IMG/VR virus record: IMGVR_UViG_3300037485_001872
Location: 1-64,000 of that record
Length of the DNA stretch: 64,000 nucleotides
Source of the DNA: a virus
Strand: one strand, 5' to 3'
The notes beneath the pieces were generated by a model that was given only the letters and a program-made list of their open reading frames with translations, was not told where the DNA came from and ran no database searches. Numbering within the stretch: the stretch's first letter is position 1; each line of letters begins with the position of its first letter. The translations under genes and the position numbers were made by a program. Below, piece after piece: positions 27,389 to 35,884 of this stretch.

Positions 27389-27500
27389 TTTTAAATATTT
27401 TGTATATTCCCATATAAGATTAGATATAATCTGTATTCCGTATTATTTAAAACATAATAAATCTTGTAATGGTTATTTTTTAAAAAGATTATAATAAATT

Positions 27501-27530
27501 TTGTTTTCTCATTTTTTATTCGTATATTTG
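27501..27530 (+). promoter_or_regulatory. Promoter of the SSB operon
   Basis: TTG (27501-03), 19 bases, TATATTTG (27523-30), then CATC and the ATG. Perfect consensus; predicts a leaderless mRNA. Confidence 0.88.
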
Positions 27531-27534
27531 CATC

Positions 27535-28224
27535 ATGAATTACAATAATTTTAATATCAAAGCAAGTTCGGGAACGTTTTATCAAACTTCTCCCACTCCT
27601 CAAGAAGGATTCGTAGCCAATTCCTATACAGATAGGCAAACCAAAGAAGAAAAAACAAACTACCATCGAGAGGTGGAAAGTTTGCACGGGAAATTACATT
27701 CTATTAAACTTAAAGATGGAAAGTATGGAGAACAACTATGCATCTCCTTAACCCAATCTAATGGTGACGCAAACGTTTTACAGCTTAAAGTTTTTAACAC
27801 TGGTACAAGTGTAAATGATTATATTAAATCTTTTGTTCAAGTAATGGAGAATTTAGTATTAGGTGCTGAAACAGAAATTACTTTAAATCGCACTAGTAAG
27901 GACAAGAAAGACAAGCTTTATGCAAATGTTTTTATTTCTCAAGACGGTGAAAAAATACAATGGGCGTTTAAAACAGTGGGAGAGGATAGTCCAGTTCCAA
28001 AAGCTAAAAAAGTAATTAACAAAGTTAAGAAAACAGAATCATGGGATTTTGATGATGTTAATGAATTTTATTATGATAAGCTTAAAAAACTTTCTAATAA
28101 TGTAGCTGCTCCACAATCACCACCTCCTGACCAACAGTCTACACCAACAGCAGAAGCCCCTGAAGAAAATGCACAGGATGATACCCAACTATCACAAGAC
28201 GAAACACAAGATTTACCATTTTAA
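27535..28224 (+). CDS. ssb: Single-stranded DNA-binding protein (probable)
   Basis: 229 residues. The N-terminal ~150 residues are beta-rich, compatible with an OB fold (LHSIKLKDGKYGEQLCISL, then KLYANVFISQDG). From about 185 the chain is Pro/Gln/Glu/Asp-rich and ends in TQDLPF, the acidic hydrophobic tip by which bacterial and phage SSBs recruit partners. It leads an operon with HNH and PhoH-like genes behind a strong promoter, as expected for an abundant replication protein. The core is diverged, so the tail is the main evidence. Confidence 0.72.
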   Translation: MNYNNFNIKASSGTFYQTSPTPQEGFVANSYTDRQTKEEKTNYHREVESLHGKLHSIKLKDGKYGEQLCISLTQSNGDANVLQLKVFNTGTSVNDYIKSFVQVMENLVLGAETEITLNRTSKDKKDKLYANVFISQDGEKIQWAFKTVGEDSPVPKAKKVINKVKKTESWDFDDVNEFYYDKLKKLSNNVAAPQSPPPDQQSTPTAEAPEENAQDDTQLSQDETQDLPF

Positions 28225-28773
28225 ATGAGTAATTTAAATATAAAAGAGGTTTCAAAAATATGTTTCAAGTGTAACATTGAGAAGCCTCTTTTTGATTTTT
28301 ATAAACACTCTAAGATGTCTGATGGGCATGTAAACAAATGTAAAGACTGTAATAAAAAAGATGTTTCAGAAAATTATGAGAGAAATGTTACAGAAACCCC
28401 AGGGTTTATAGATAAGGAACGAAAGAGAGGGAGAGATAAATTTCATAGATTATATACAGGTATGGGTAAATCAAATCCAACCTCTACAAATAATCATAAG
28501 GAAAAGTATCCTGAAAAAAGAAAAGCCATATCTATGTCTACAAGTTTACCTAAGCCATTTGATAATGCTGAAAGACATCATTGGAGTTATAATGAATCGC
28601 ATTATAAAGACGTAATTTGGCTTACAAAAAAAGAACACATGAAGGCTCATAGGTTTATAATTTATGACCAATTATTTTTTAAATATAGACGAATAGATAC
28701 TGGTCATCTTCTTTTAACTAAAGAGGAACATGAAAAATATATTAAACATTGCATTATTAATAACGAAGATTAA
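28225..28773 (+). CDS. HNH-type zinc protein
   Basis: 182 residues. Zinc knuckle CFKCNIEKPLFDFYKHSKM with a second CKDC about residues 38-41, then ERHHWSYNESHYKDVIWLT and KEHMKAH, which match the His-rich metal-binding core of an HNH fold. The ATG abuts the SSB stop. A recombination endonuclease or a homing-type nuclease is possible. Confidence 0.6.
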   Translation: MSNLNIKEVSKICFKCNIEKPLFDFYKHSKMSDGHVNKCKDCNKKDVSENYERNVTETPGFIDKERKRGRDKFHRLYTGMGKSNPTSTNNHKEKYPEKRKAISMSTSLPKPFDNAERHHWSYNESHYKDVIWLTKKEHMKAHRFIIYDQLFFKYRRIDTGHLLLTKEEHEKYIKHCIINNED

Positions 28774-29048
28774 TGAAAAATAAAAAAGCATTAAACCTAC
28801 ATAAAATGTGGGTGGCATATATAATGTCTGAGGTAAAAGAAGTTACATTTATTTCTTTTTTGAAAAGAAAAGACCCTGATGATGACTTTAAGCTTAAAGA
28901 TTATATCTCTGTTAAACTTAAAAACAGCTCTGGTGGAAGAGATGTAATAGATTTTGAGGTGAAGTGTCCAATTGATAAAGTTGGTGGAAAGGAGTATGAA
29001 TATCTATTGCATAATCTAAAGAATAGAGAGTATGAGAGCGTTGTATGA
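28773..29048 (+). CDS. Unknown small protein
   Basis: 91 residues, Lys- and Asp-rich, mixed alpha/beta. Its start overlaps the previous stop by one base (TAATG), so it is in the SSB operon. No motif. Confidence 0.58.
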   Translation: MKNKKALNLHKMWVAYIMSEVKEVTFISFLKRKDPDDDFKLKDYISVKLKNSSGGRDVIDFEVKCPIDKVGGKEYEYLLHNLKNREYESVV

Positions 29049-29052
29049 TAAA

Positions 29053-29178
29053 ATGAAAGAAGAGGGTACTCTTCACATTCTTTTTCCTCAAGCATCTGGT
29101 GTTTGGAAAAGAGATGAATTACAATTTATAACACTTTGTAATGAACCATTCCTGGGAGATGATGAGGAAGAAGAATGA
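29053..29178 (+). CDS. Very small acidic protein
   Basis: 41 residues ending in GDDEEEE. It lies 4 bases after the upstream stop and overlaps the next start as ATGA. The tight coupling supports it; function unknown. Confidence 0.45.
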   Translation: MKEEGTLHILFPQASGVWKRDELQFITLCNEPFLGDDEEEE

Positions 29179-29330
29179 CTATAGATGATTGTAAACTCCA
29201 GATAGCTCAAGATAATAATTTCTCAAAATGGGACTTGGTATATTTTGTAGCAACAGAATCTGTGGATTTAGTTAATAAAATGATAAATGACACCATCCTA
29301 TTGTATCACAAAACACAAGTAAATTTATAA
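29175..29330 (+). CDS. Very small protein upstream of phoH
   Basis: 51 residues (MTIDDCKLQIAQDNNFSKW start), helical. It overlaps the preceding gene by 4 bases and phoH by one base. Supported by this continuous overlap chain. Confidence 0.45.
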   Translation: MTIDDCKLQIAQDNNFSKWDLVYFVATESVDLVNKMINDTILLYHKTQVNL

Positions 29331-30004
29331 TGGTAAAATCTAGATACTCTACAAAAAACATTTCTAACAACTTTCTTACATTTGACTTATTAACTCCCAC
29401 GGAAAAACAACGGGGGATTATGGGTTTTAAAAATGACATCACATGTATCACTGGAGACCCTGGCACTGGCAAAAGCTTTTTGGCATTATATTATGCCTTA
29501 GAACAACTCGCAAATCGCTCCTGTGAAAAAATCATATTAACAAAACCTCTCGTAGAAGTAGGGAAGAGTATGGGGTTTTTACCTGGCACAGAAGATGACA
29601 AGACAAAAGCCTACACAACTTCCTTCTATGAAATAATTGAAAACATTCTTGGTAGAGACCAATTTAAAATGCTCATCAATTCTAAAAAAATATGCTTTGA
29701 GCCAATAAACTTTTGCCGAGGAATGACCTATGCTAACAACATCATAATAGCCGATGAGTGTCAGAACGCTACATTACATGAATTAGTTACATTTGCTACA
29801 AGACTTAGCGACACCTCAAAGCTAATAATGCTAGGAGATGTTTGGCAATCAGACATACGCAATAGTGGCTTTGAACCTTTTACAAAAATATTTGCCTCAG
29901 TGGTTAAAAATATTCACCTAGATGAAAGCTTTCAAATGAGGCATAAGTTAATAACAGACATGTATAAATTATATAAATCACATTTAGAAAATGGAAAACC
30001 TTAA
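29330..30004 (+). CDS. PhoH-like ATPase
   Basis: 224 residues. Walker A GDPGTGKS at 42-49, a Walker B-type IIIADECQNA near 137, and the PhoH-specific MLGDVWQSDI further on. Phage PhoH proteins are P-loop ATPases related to the helicase core, with roles proposed in RNA or phosphate metabolism. It is the sixth gene of the SSB operon. Confidence 0.88.
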   Translation: MVKSRYSTKNISNNFLTFDLLTPTEKQRGIMGFKNDITCITGDPGTGKSFLALYYALEQLANRSCEKIILTKPLVEVGKSMGFLPGTEDDKTKAYTTSFYEIIENILGRDQFKMLINSKKICFEPINFCRGMTYANNIIIADECQNATLHELVTFATRLSDTSKLIMLGDVWQSDIRNSGFEPFTKIFASVVKNIHLDESFQMRHKLITDMYKLYKSHLENGKP

Positions 30005-30263
30005 TAATCAAACACTATTTGGTAAAGCCTCTATAGTTAGTGCTTTTGATTTTGGCCAAGAAGTTTGGTTTTTAAATGGCCGACATATCATGAATGGAAC
30101 CGTAGTGGCAATAAAAGGAAGTAAGCACTGTTACTACGCCCATGAAGACATCGAACTTGAAATAAAGTATACAAATGGTGAGATGGGATGTAATTTCTGG
30201 GTGAAGGAAGAAGATGTTTTTAAAACTAAAGAATATTTAATAAATACAATACTAAATCAATAA
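29991..30263 (+). CDS. Unknown small beta-rich protein
   Basis: 90 residues, overlapping phoH by 14 bases. The sequence VWFLNGRHIMNGTVVAI looks like a small SH3-like barrel. No function assigned. Confidence 0.55.
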   Translation: MENLNNQTLFGKASIVSAFDFGQEVWFLNGRHIMNGTVVAIKGSKHCYYAHEDIELEIKYTNGEMGCNFWVKEEDVFKTKEYLINTILNQ

Positions 30264-30266
30264 ATT

Positions 30267-30425
30267 ATGAATTTTATAAACTCTTACACATCAACTCGTA
30301 AACAAAATGACAAAGCTGTTCTAGAACTACGTTTTGGAACCCTTACAATATTTGAATTGTACTATGATGCCAGTGCTGCTCATTTTAGAATTATGCTTCT
30401 TAACTTTGGCTTAGAAATAAAATAA
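30267..30425 (+). CDS. Very small protein, unknown
   Basis: 52 residues (MNFINSYTSTRKQND start), ending one base into the next ATG. Position in the overlap chain supports it. Confidence 0.45.
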   Translation: MNFINSYTSTRKQNDKAVLELRFGTLTIFELYYDASAAHFRIMLLNFGLEIK

Positions 30426-30550
30426 TGCAAGATACATTAATCATCACTCTTTCACAAGAAGACTACATGAAGCTTACTAAGCTCGCAGAAAGACTTGGAG
30501 AAACCTCAATAGAGGTTGCAACCAATATTATTAAAGCGGCCATAAGCTAA
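30425..30550 (+). CDS. Very small helical protein, unknown
   Basis: 41 residues; LSQEDYMKLTKLAERLGETS resembles a ribbon-helix-helix-like DNA-binding segment, which is only suggestive. TAATG overlaps on both sides. Confidence 0.42.
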   Translation: MQDTLIITLSQEDYMKLTKLAERLGETSIEVATNIIKAAIS

Positions 30551-30696
30551 TGAAAGAAAACGCAATAGACTTTGTGAAATACATTACAGAGAATTATTCC
30601 TTTAAGTATAATAATTATTTTAGGAATGATACACCCCTGGTGCAACCAATTCCACTAGAAAAAATCTATGACCAGTGGTTGAAGAGGACGATTTAA
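30550..30696 (+). CDS. Very small protein, end of the SSB operon
   Basis: 48 residues; start overlaps the previous stop. The last 42 bases are antisense to the leftward gene at 30655. Confidence 0.42.
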   Translation: MKENAIDFVKYITENYSFKYNNYFRNDTPLVQPIPLEKIYDQWLKRTI

Positions 30697-30999
30697 GTAC
30701 TCTCCCACTTTAAGCTTCTCAGCTGGTATATACGTTGTTGCACTATTTGTAAATAGTGTAAATCCGTATAAAAATTTTGGTCTCCATTCTCCTTTTCCTC
30801 CCCACTCCCACATAGGTATATCTTCAAAATACCTAATCTCAGTGAGTATTAATTGGTAGTCTTCTACATAGAATCTAAACCCTTCCAATAAATGTCTATC
30901 TTCATCTCCATCAAGTCCTAGATATATAGTTTGTAAATCTATACTAGGTTTATCATGTAATAAATCAATAGTGTTATAATTTATTCTATATTTTTTCAT
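30655..30999 (-). CDS. Leftward unknown protein inside the rightward block
   Basis: 114 residues from the ATG at 30999, which follows an AT-rich leader; an upstream in-frame ATG at 31059 is less likely. Balanced composition with GLDGDEDRHLLEGFRFYVEDY suggests a real globular protein. Convergent with the SSB operon. No family recognised. Confidence 0.5.
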   Translation of the reverse strand: MKKYRINYNTIDLLHDKPSIDLQTIYLGLDGDEDRHLLEGFRFYVEDYQLILTEIRYFEDIPMWEWGGKGEWRPKFLYGFTLFTNSATTYIPAEKLKVGEYLNRPLQPLVIDFF

Positions 31000-31231
31000 T
31001 TTATATTTAATAATTTTGTTATGGTGCGAAATTCGTTTATTGAAGGACACTCTATGCACATTTGCTGATGATTACACATAGAGCTTATAAAATTATTTTT
31101 AAAAGCATTGTCATAAAAATGTAAAAGCATTTTAAAGCGTTTTAAGCCACTTTCTCTTATAAGGAGATAATAACCCCCTCCTTTCTAAATATACAAGCTC
31201 TGTAAAAGCCCCAGGTGGCAAATTTAATAAA

Positions 31232-32191
31232 TTACACCCATGTTTTAAGCTGCTGAATATCTCTTATTGTTTTAGAAGAGCATCCTATAATTTTAGATAT
31301 ATCATAAGAACTTAAATCTTTATATTGACCATAACGTATTTCTTTTACAATTTCTTCATTTAACTTTGTTGTTCTTTTATTCTGTGAATTTTTCTTTCCC
31401 GTGATAAATCTACAATTAGTGGGGGTATAATTACCATTAACATCTATCCTATCCATCTCTAATCCTTTTTCATATCCGTTATTTAAACACCATTCTGAAA
31501 ATTTCCAAAAATCTTCTTGCCATTCTTGACACATTTTAATACCACGTCCTCCATAATTTTTATCATTAGATTTACATCTAGCATCTATCCCATACCATAA
31601 TCTAAATACTGGTGATGTATTTTTACAAGGTTGTCTCTTACACTCACACGGGGAAGTTTTTAATTTAGAAATTTTTACCCCAGACATTTTAAAAGTTTTA
31701 CCACAGCTACATGTACCTTCAAACATTTGATAAATACTACTTTTTTCAACCTCCTTAAAGGTTATATCATAAAGAGTTGAAAAACTGTAGGTTGGTTGAT
31801 ATTTAAAATATGAGTTTTCTGGGGAATGTGGTAAAGAAAAATCTTTTCTAGTAAGTTCAAACGATTGATTTAAATCAGGAGTATTATCCTCGTACCATTT
31901 AAGAAAGTCTATAAAATATTTCCATTCTTTACATTTATCTTTAAGTTTTGTAAACCTACCATAGATTGGGTGTTCTTCATAATGACTATTTTCTTTGTAT
32001 TTTGTACGTGTTATTTTATTCATACCACATTTTAAACAAGGTATATTTAATAATTTATTTTGAAGATGAGAAAGATTTAATTCTTTAAACTCTCCACAAA
32101 CACTGCATTCGCATTTAAACTTCCTATATATGTTAATAGTTACATCATCTACTATTCTCCAACCTTTATAATCTTTTCCTAGGTAATTCAT
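31232..32191 (-). CDS. HNH homing endonuclease with zinc repeats
   Basis: 319 residues from the ATG at 32191, chosen because a TATATTTG lies exactly 4 bases ahead of it. The N-terminal half carries zinc knuckles (CECSVC, CLKCG, CSCG, CEC). The catalytic part reads LWYGIDARCKSND, NYGGRGIKMCQEW, LEMDRIDVNGNYTPTNCRF and TGKKNSQNKR, a classic HNH homing core of the AP2-associated type. The C-terminus is a helix-turn-helix (SSYDISKIIGCSSKTIRDI). It is transcribed against its neighbours, a sign of independent insertion. Confidence 0.88.
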   Translation of the reverse strand: MNYLGKDYKGWRIVDDVTINIYRKFKCECSVCGEFKELNLSHLQNKLLNIPCLKCGMNKITRTKYKENSHYEEHPIYGRFTKLKDKCKEWKYFIDFLKWYEDNTPDLNQSFELTRKDFSLPHSPENSYFKYQPTYSFSTLYDITFKEVEKSSIYQMFEGTCSCGKTFKMSGVKISKLKTSPCECKRQPCKNTSPVFRLWYGIDARCKSNDKNYGGRGIKMCQEWQEDFWKFSEWCLNNGYEKGLEMDRIDVNGNYTPTNCRFITGKKNSQNKRTTKLNEEIVKEIRYGQYKDLSSYDISKIIGCSSKTIRDIQQLKTWV

Positions 32192-32195
32192 AACA

Positions 32196-32203
32196 CAAAT
32201 ATA
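32196..32203 (-). promoter_or_regulatory. Promoter element of the HNH homing gene
   Basis: Minus strand TATATTTG (32203-32196), four bases before the ATG at 32191. No TTG at the usual distance, so it is a partial match. Confidence 0.5.
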
Positions 32204-32486
32204 CGGCATTATTTTTAAATTTCCTAATAGATAAAATTATATTATACAGGTGGGTATTTTATAAGTTGTGGTATTATTAAAAATTTCATATTAAAAAAAT
32301 TTTTTAGGGGTCTAAAATTTAAAAATGTATTGTGTGATAGATGTACGGATAGACAATATCGTAGAAGGCCACGGCATTTTGCAAACTTGGTGCACCCCCT
32401 ACCAACTTTTTACTAGCTTGTTTCTAATATCCTGCAAACCTTGTTAACCGCTTGCAAAAATATATTTATTTTAGCTCCTTTATATT

Positions 32487-32714
32487 TTGCCTTATAAGAC
32501 CTTATTATTAGTTGGTAGGCTTATTTATATGCTAGGTTATTTATATTGCCTTATATGTTGCCTTGTTGCCTTGTTTAAGCATAATAGTTAACATGAATCT
32601 ATTTAGGTTAATAGAGATTTTTATGCGGCAATTATTAATAACATTCATATGACATTCGCATGACAATTGCCTATTGCGGTTATGGTATTTAGTATTACCT
32701 TTGTATTGCCTTAT
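32487..32714 (+). repeat. Iterated TTGCCTTAT-like repeats (origin-like region)
   Basis: TTGCC units start at 32487, 32546, 32558, 32566, 32667 and 32706. Five continue CTTAT or CTTGT. The surrounding 32210-32860 has no gene, is very AT-rich, and also carries several GTTAAC and TGCAAA words. Short direct repeats in an AT-rich gap resemble iterons, but replication origin function is inference. Confidence 0.45.
32649..32703 (+). promoter_or_regulatory. Box promoter of the DUF932 gene
   Basis: ATGACA at 32649 and 32660 (11 apart), TTG (32674-76), 19 bases, TACCTTTG (32696-703). It is the first member of the box-promoter family, read left to right. Confidence 0.82.
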
Positions 32715-32782
32715 TAATTAAACTACTTAGCACGGATTTACTCCGATGACTGAGGAACGCTCTTTGACATCTTGGCAATTAT

Positions 32783-32821
32783 ATAGGGGGTTAACTAAGG
32801 TTAACAACACAAAACCCCTAT
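32783..32821 (+). promoter_or_regulatory. Structured leader of the DUF932 gene
   Basis: ATAGGGG (32783-89) pairs with CCCCTAT (32815-21), enclosing two GTTAAC words. A further hairpin CGGA-TTTAC-TCCG lies about 50 bases upstream. The ~160-base leader is unusual in a genome with mostly leaderless genes. Confidence 0.5.
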
Positions 32822-32862
32822 TCTATGCAAACTAATTTCAATTTTAAAGCAAATTAAAACAC

Positions 32863-33768
32863 ATGGAAACAAACACAATTTTAGACGGTATTTTAGCAGG
32901 TAATGCGCACGTTGAATCGTTAAGGACTCAAGTAATTCAAGCCAAAAAAATGCAATTGCATTCAGGTGTTGAGGGGTTCGAAAGTCCCGAATCTTACGGG
33001 GTTTATAGACATACGGGGGGTGCACCTTTGGGGGTTGTTGGTTCAGTTTTTCAACCAATGGATTTAAACGTATTTATTGACTCGATTGAACAAAGTGTTG
33101 CTAATTGTGGCAATGGTTTGGATATATCTAAGTTACAATATGATGAGTTCAAAGGGGGTTCAAAAGTGGCCTTTTCTTTGCCCGTTAAATCTTACAAACT
33201 TAAAACCCCTCAAGTGGGGGACATAGTTGAAACGAAATTAATGTTTTCAACGGGGTTTGATGGACTAACTAAATGTAGCCTATCTTATATGACTAAGCGG
33301 TTATGGTGTACTAATGGAGCGGCTGCATGGGACAAAAAAACTAGCTTTGAACTTTCCTTTAAAAATACCATTGGGAACCAATTTAAGGTTATGATGTTTT
33401 GTGATGAGGTTATGAATTCAATTAACAATATAGAGGCTTATATTAAGCAACTAAATGAGTTGAATGAATTTAAAGTGACCAAGGAGCAACAAGACAGATT
33501 TGTGACCAAGCTAACAGGCTTTAACATGGGGGAGTATAAAGACCTTAACACTAACAAGCGAAATATTTTAGATAGAATAAATCGTGATATTCTTATTGAA
33601 AGCAATAACACGGGAATGACAGCCTTTAGCTTGTTGCAAGGTATTACAAGATACACCACTCATGAATTGGGCAAAGGGGATGTTAATGCTGTACTTTTTG
33701 ACAATGCAGCTAAACTAAACCAAAAAGCCCATGAACTTGTACTAGTGGAATCATCTAGTTGGAACTAA
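32863..33768 (+). CDS. DUF932 phage/plasmid-like protein
   Basis: 301 residues. Contains the family hallmarks: SYGVYRHTGGAPLGVVGSVFQP near the start, FKGGSKVAFSLPV, then FSTGFDGLTKCSLSYMTKRLWCTNGA, and a helical C-terminal half. DUF932 proteins are widespread in phages and plasmids, often near recombination and SSB genes, and their role is not settled. It has its own promoter, a structured leader and a terminator. Confidence 0.85.
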   Translation: METNTILDGILAGNAHVESLRTQVIQAKKMQLHSGVEGFESPESYGVYRHTGGAPLGVVGSVFQPMDLNVFIDSIEQSVANCGNGLDISKLQYDEFKGGSKVAFSLPVKSYKLKTPQVGDIVETKLMFSTGFDGLTKCSLSYMTKRLWCTNGAAAWDKKTSFELSFKNTIGNQFKVMMFCDEVMNSINNIEAYIKQLNELNEFKVTKEQQDRFVTKLTGFNMGEYKDLNTNKRNILDRINRDILIESNNTGMTAFSLLQGITRYTTHELGKGDVNAVLFDNAAKLNQKAHELVLVESSSWN

Positions 33769-33776
33769 CAAAGGAA

Positions 33777-33800
33777 AGCCCCGAAAGGGGCTTTTTTTAT
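33777..33800 (+). terminator. Intrinsic terminator after the DUF932 gene
   Basis: AAAGCCCC-GAAA-GGGGCTTT with a GAAA tetraloop, followed by further T. Confidence 0.9.
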
Positions 33801-33901
33801 GTCTAAATTTTAGCCCCTTTATTCTAGTTAATATAAATTAGTTAACACACATGTATAACACACACAGATTTAAACTAGTTAACACAAATATAAACACAAA
33901 T

Positions 33902-33937
33902 ATGACATTGTTATGACACAAAAAAGTTGTAACTTTG
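33902..33937 (+). promoter_or_regulatory. Box promoter
   Basis: ATGACA at 33902 and 33913 (11 apart) around TTG (33908-10), then 19 bases and TAACTTTG (33930-37). Here the second box falls in the spacer, unlike most members. Confidence 0.72.
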
Positions 33938-33954
33938 AAGTCAAATATTAAATT

Positions 33955-34368
33955 ATGGAACCTATACTAATTACTACAGACATTGCCAAAGCTATTGGCA
34001 AGGCTATTGCCGAACAAAGCAAATCTATTCTAACTAACAGAGAAAAAGAATTCAAAGTTAGCTTTAACATTCGAGGGGATGTAAACGTAAAAAAAGGAAA
34101 CGATTTTCAACAAATAGTTAACTTTTCAATTGATTGGCAAAAAGCATTTTTATTCGCACTAAATAAGCTAAATAAAGACACGGCAAATACAGTGTTAAAG
34201 GAATTTTTACAAGCTCCTGAAATTGAAATTACAAAGGAATTCAAAACACGTTGTGATACTATCATTAAAGAAATTAAACAAGCTAGTTTAAAAACCGTAT
34301 CAGGTAAGGTTACAATTAATAATCCTTTTCTATCTACTAATGAAATAGAGGTTTGCGAAAATTGCTAA
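33955..34368 (+). CDS. Unknown protein
   Basis: 137 residues, helical, Lys-rich, ending in NEIEVCENC. Single-gene unit with its own promoter and terminator. No family recognised. Confidence 0.65.
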   Translation: MEPILITTDIAKAIGKAIAEQSKSILTNREKEFKVSFNIRGDVNVKKGNDFQQIVNFSIDWQKAFLFALNKLNKDTANTVLKEFLQAPEIEITKEFKTRCDTIIKEIKQASLKTVSGKVTINNPFLSTNEIEVCENC

Positions 34369-34390
34369 ATCGAAATAAGTTAAAACAAAA

Positions 34391-34416
34391 AGCTCACAGA
34401 AATGTGGGCTTTTTTT
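34391..34416 (+). terminator. Intrinsic terminator
   Basis: AGCTCAC and GTGGGCT (one G-T pair) with a 6-base loop and a following T run. Confidence 0.85.
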
Positions 34417-34472
34417 ATGACACAAAGATGACATTAAAAAGCTTGTATAATTAAAAAATAGTTGTACCTTTG
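34417..34472 (+). promoter_or_regulatory. Box promoter
   Basis: ATGACA at 34417 and 34428, TTG (34443-45), 19 bases, TACCTTTG (34465-72). It directly abuts the preceding terminator. Confidence 0.82.
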
Positions 34473-34491
34473 AGTAACAAATTAAAACATC

Positions 34492-34749
34492 ATGCATAAA
34501 AACTTAGTAGTAACTCGCACAGGCCAAACGGCCACAGGTAAATTAGGCAATTTAATCGGCCACAGTATGGACAGTTCAAACACTGTAAGACCTTTGTCAG
34601 CAAGTGACAAACATTTGCAGCAAATGAATTTAGCTCGTATACGTTTGGCCAAATCATTTGTAGAACCTGAATTGTCAAATGAATTAGCAAAATTCGAAGC
34701 TAGTTTAATTGAATCTAAGGAAGACTTTTATGACATTCAAACTAACTAA
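34492..34749 (+). CDS. Unknown small protein
   Basis: 85 residues; a basic, Gly/Thr-rich start (VVTRTGQTATGKLGNLIGH) followed by a helical Glu-rich half. Single-gene unit. No function seen. Confidence 0.6.
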   Translation: MHKNLVVTRTGQTATGKLGNLIGHSMDSSNTVRPLSASDKHLQQMNLARIRLAKSFVEPELSNELAKFEASLIESKEDFYDIQTN

Positions 34750-34767
34750 AATGAAACGCTTAAAATT

Positions 34768-34794
34768 AGCTCGCTGTAAAAAGCGGGCTTTTTT
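34768..34794 (+). terminator. Intrinsic terminator
   Basis: AGCTCGC and GCGGGCT (one G-T pair), 8-base loop, TTTTTT. A reading frame that runs across it is probably not real. Confidence 0.82.
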
Positions 34795-34882
34795 ATTGGT
34801 TGAAAGTATTAATATAGATAAGTTTGTTTATATCTATATTAGTTTGTGTACAATTATTGGTGGGCTTTCCTTACTTTATTTG

Positions 34883-34937
34883 ATGACAAAAAGATGACAA
34901 AACTATTTTGCAGTGTTATAATTAAGTTGTAAATTTG
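34883..34937 (+). promoter_or_regulatory. Box promoter
   Basis: ATGACA at 34883 and 34894, TTG (34908-10), 19 bases, TAAATTTG (34930-37). Precedes the gene at 35004. Confidence 0.82.
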
Positions 34938-34944
34938 TATCCTA

Positions 34945-35013
34945 ATGATAGAGGTAATAATCCAAACGATAGTTATTTATTCAATCCTAATTTATAACCT
35001 CCTATGTTTATAA
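34945..35013 (+). CDS. Possible leader peptide
   Basis: 22 hydrophobic residues (MIEVIIQTIVIYS start) beginning 8 bases after the promoter element and ending inside the start of the 35004 gene. It could couple translation of that gene or be a membrane micropeptide. Confidence 0.32.
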   Translation: MIEVIIQTIVIYSILIYNLLCL

Positions 35014-35645
35014 AGTTTCAAACTAAGGTGGTAAAACGTAAACAAGTGGTTAAACGTTTGCTATTCTATTACGAGCAAGCCACAGCCACTGAATTAACGT
35101 ACAATTGGTATGTAGAAGCAAACCAATTTTGCCGTGAATTATCCACAGCTTTTAAAACACCATTGTTTCAAGTTGCTGGCATAGTTTCTGCAATGAGTCC
35201 CCAAAAAAATTGGCAAGAAAATAAAAAGCTTGCCTATCAATTCATGAAAGGTAAACGAGGTGGACAAACTAAGCAGCAAATTTTAAAAGCTGAAAGGTGC
35301 TTGATATGTGACAGTGAAACTGAAATATTTTCGTTGCTAACTAAGAAGGGATTAAAAACAAGTTACTTTTATACTAACTTATTACACCCTGATTTTGACA
35401 GTGGGGTGACAATTGATAGACATGCAATCGGTGCTAGTTTAAATGAATTAAAAGACATTAACACAAACATGAAAGCTGCCGTGTTAACAAAGCCACAGTA
35501 CGATTTTTTTGCCTCATGCTTCAATGATGTAGCAAAGGTCAAAAAAGTATTACCATTACAAGTACAAGCCACAGTTTGGCAAAGCTACAGACGGTTGAAA
35601 GGACTTGTTGAAAGTTATAACACAAACGAAGATATTCCATTTTAG
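35004..35645 (+). CDS. Unknown protein with SSB-like C-terminal tip
   Basis: 213 residues. Helical N-terminal region, then VAGIVSAMSPQKNWQENKKLAYQFMKG and FDSGVTIDRHAIG, features reminiscent of helix-hairpin-helix DNA glycosylase-like phage proteins (compare DUF7178). It ends TNEDIPF, very close to the DDDIPF tip of bacterial SSBs. That tip usually docks onto SSB-binding partners, so the protein may mimic SSB. Fold assignment is tentative. Confidence 0.6.
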   Translation: MFIKFQTKVVKRKQVVKRLLFYYEQATATELTYNWYVEANQFCRELSTAFKTPLFQVAGIVSAMSPQKNWQENKKLAYQFMKGKRGGQTKQQILKAERCLICDSETEIFSLLTKKGLKTSYFYTNLLHPDFDSGVTIDRHAIGASLNELKDINTNMKAAVLTKPQYDFFASCFNDVAKVKKVLPLQVQATVWQSYRRLKGLVESYNTNEDIPF

Positions 35646-35647
35646 TT

Positions 35648-35884
35648 ATGATAGATTGTAGTACTTATTACGTTTATGCTAATGGTGAAAGGATTGGTAA
35701 AACCATTACGGTTAATGATGGTGTAGATGTTATGGAAAGCATCATGCAAAAAATCAATTCAATTAAGCATTCAAATTATTACACCACAGAATTCAAATCC
35801 AAACTAACTAATATAACCTTCAAAAGGATATATGGTGGACACAGAAATGAAGGAGTTAATTACCACAATGACTTTATATTTTAA
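35648..35884 (+). CDS. Unknown small protein
   Basis: 78 residues, mixed strands and one helix. It follows the 35004 gene by 2 bases, so shares its promoter. Confidence 0.58.
   Translation: MIDCSTYYVYANGERIGKTITVNDGVDVMESIMQKINSIKHSNYYTTEFKSKLTNITFKRIYGGHRNEGVNYHNDFIF

Noticed and set aside
34709-34897. A frame encoding a basic start and a C-terminal membrane segment
   Set aside because: It runs through a clear intrinsic terminator (34768-34794); much of its coding sequence is the hairpin and T run.
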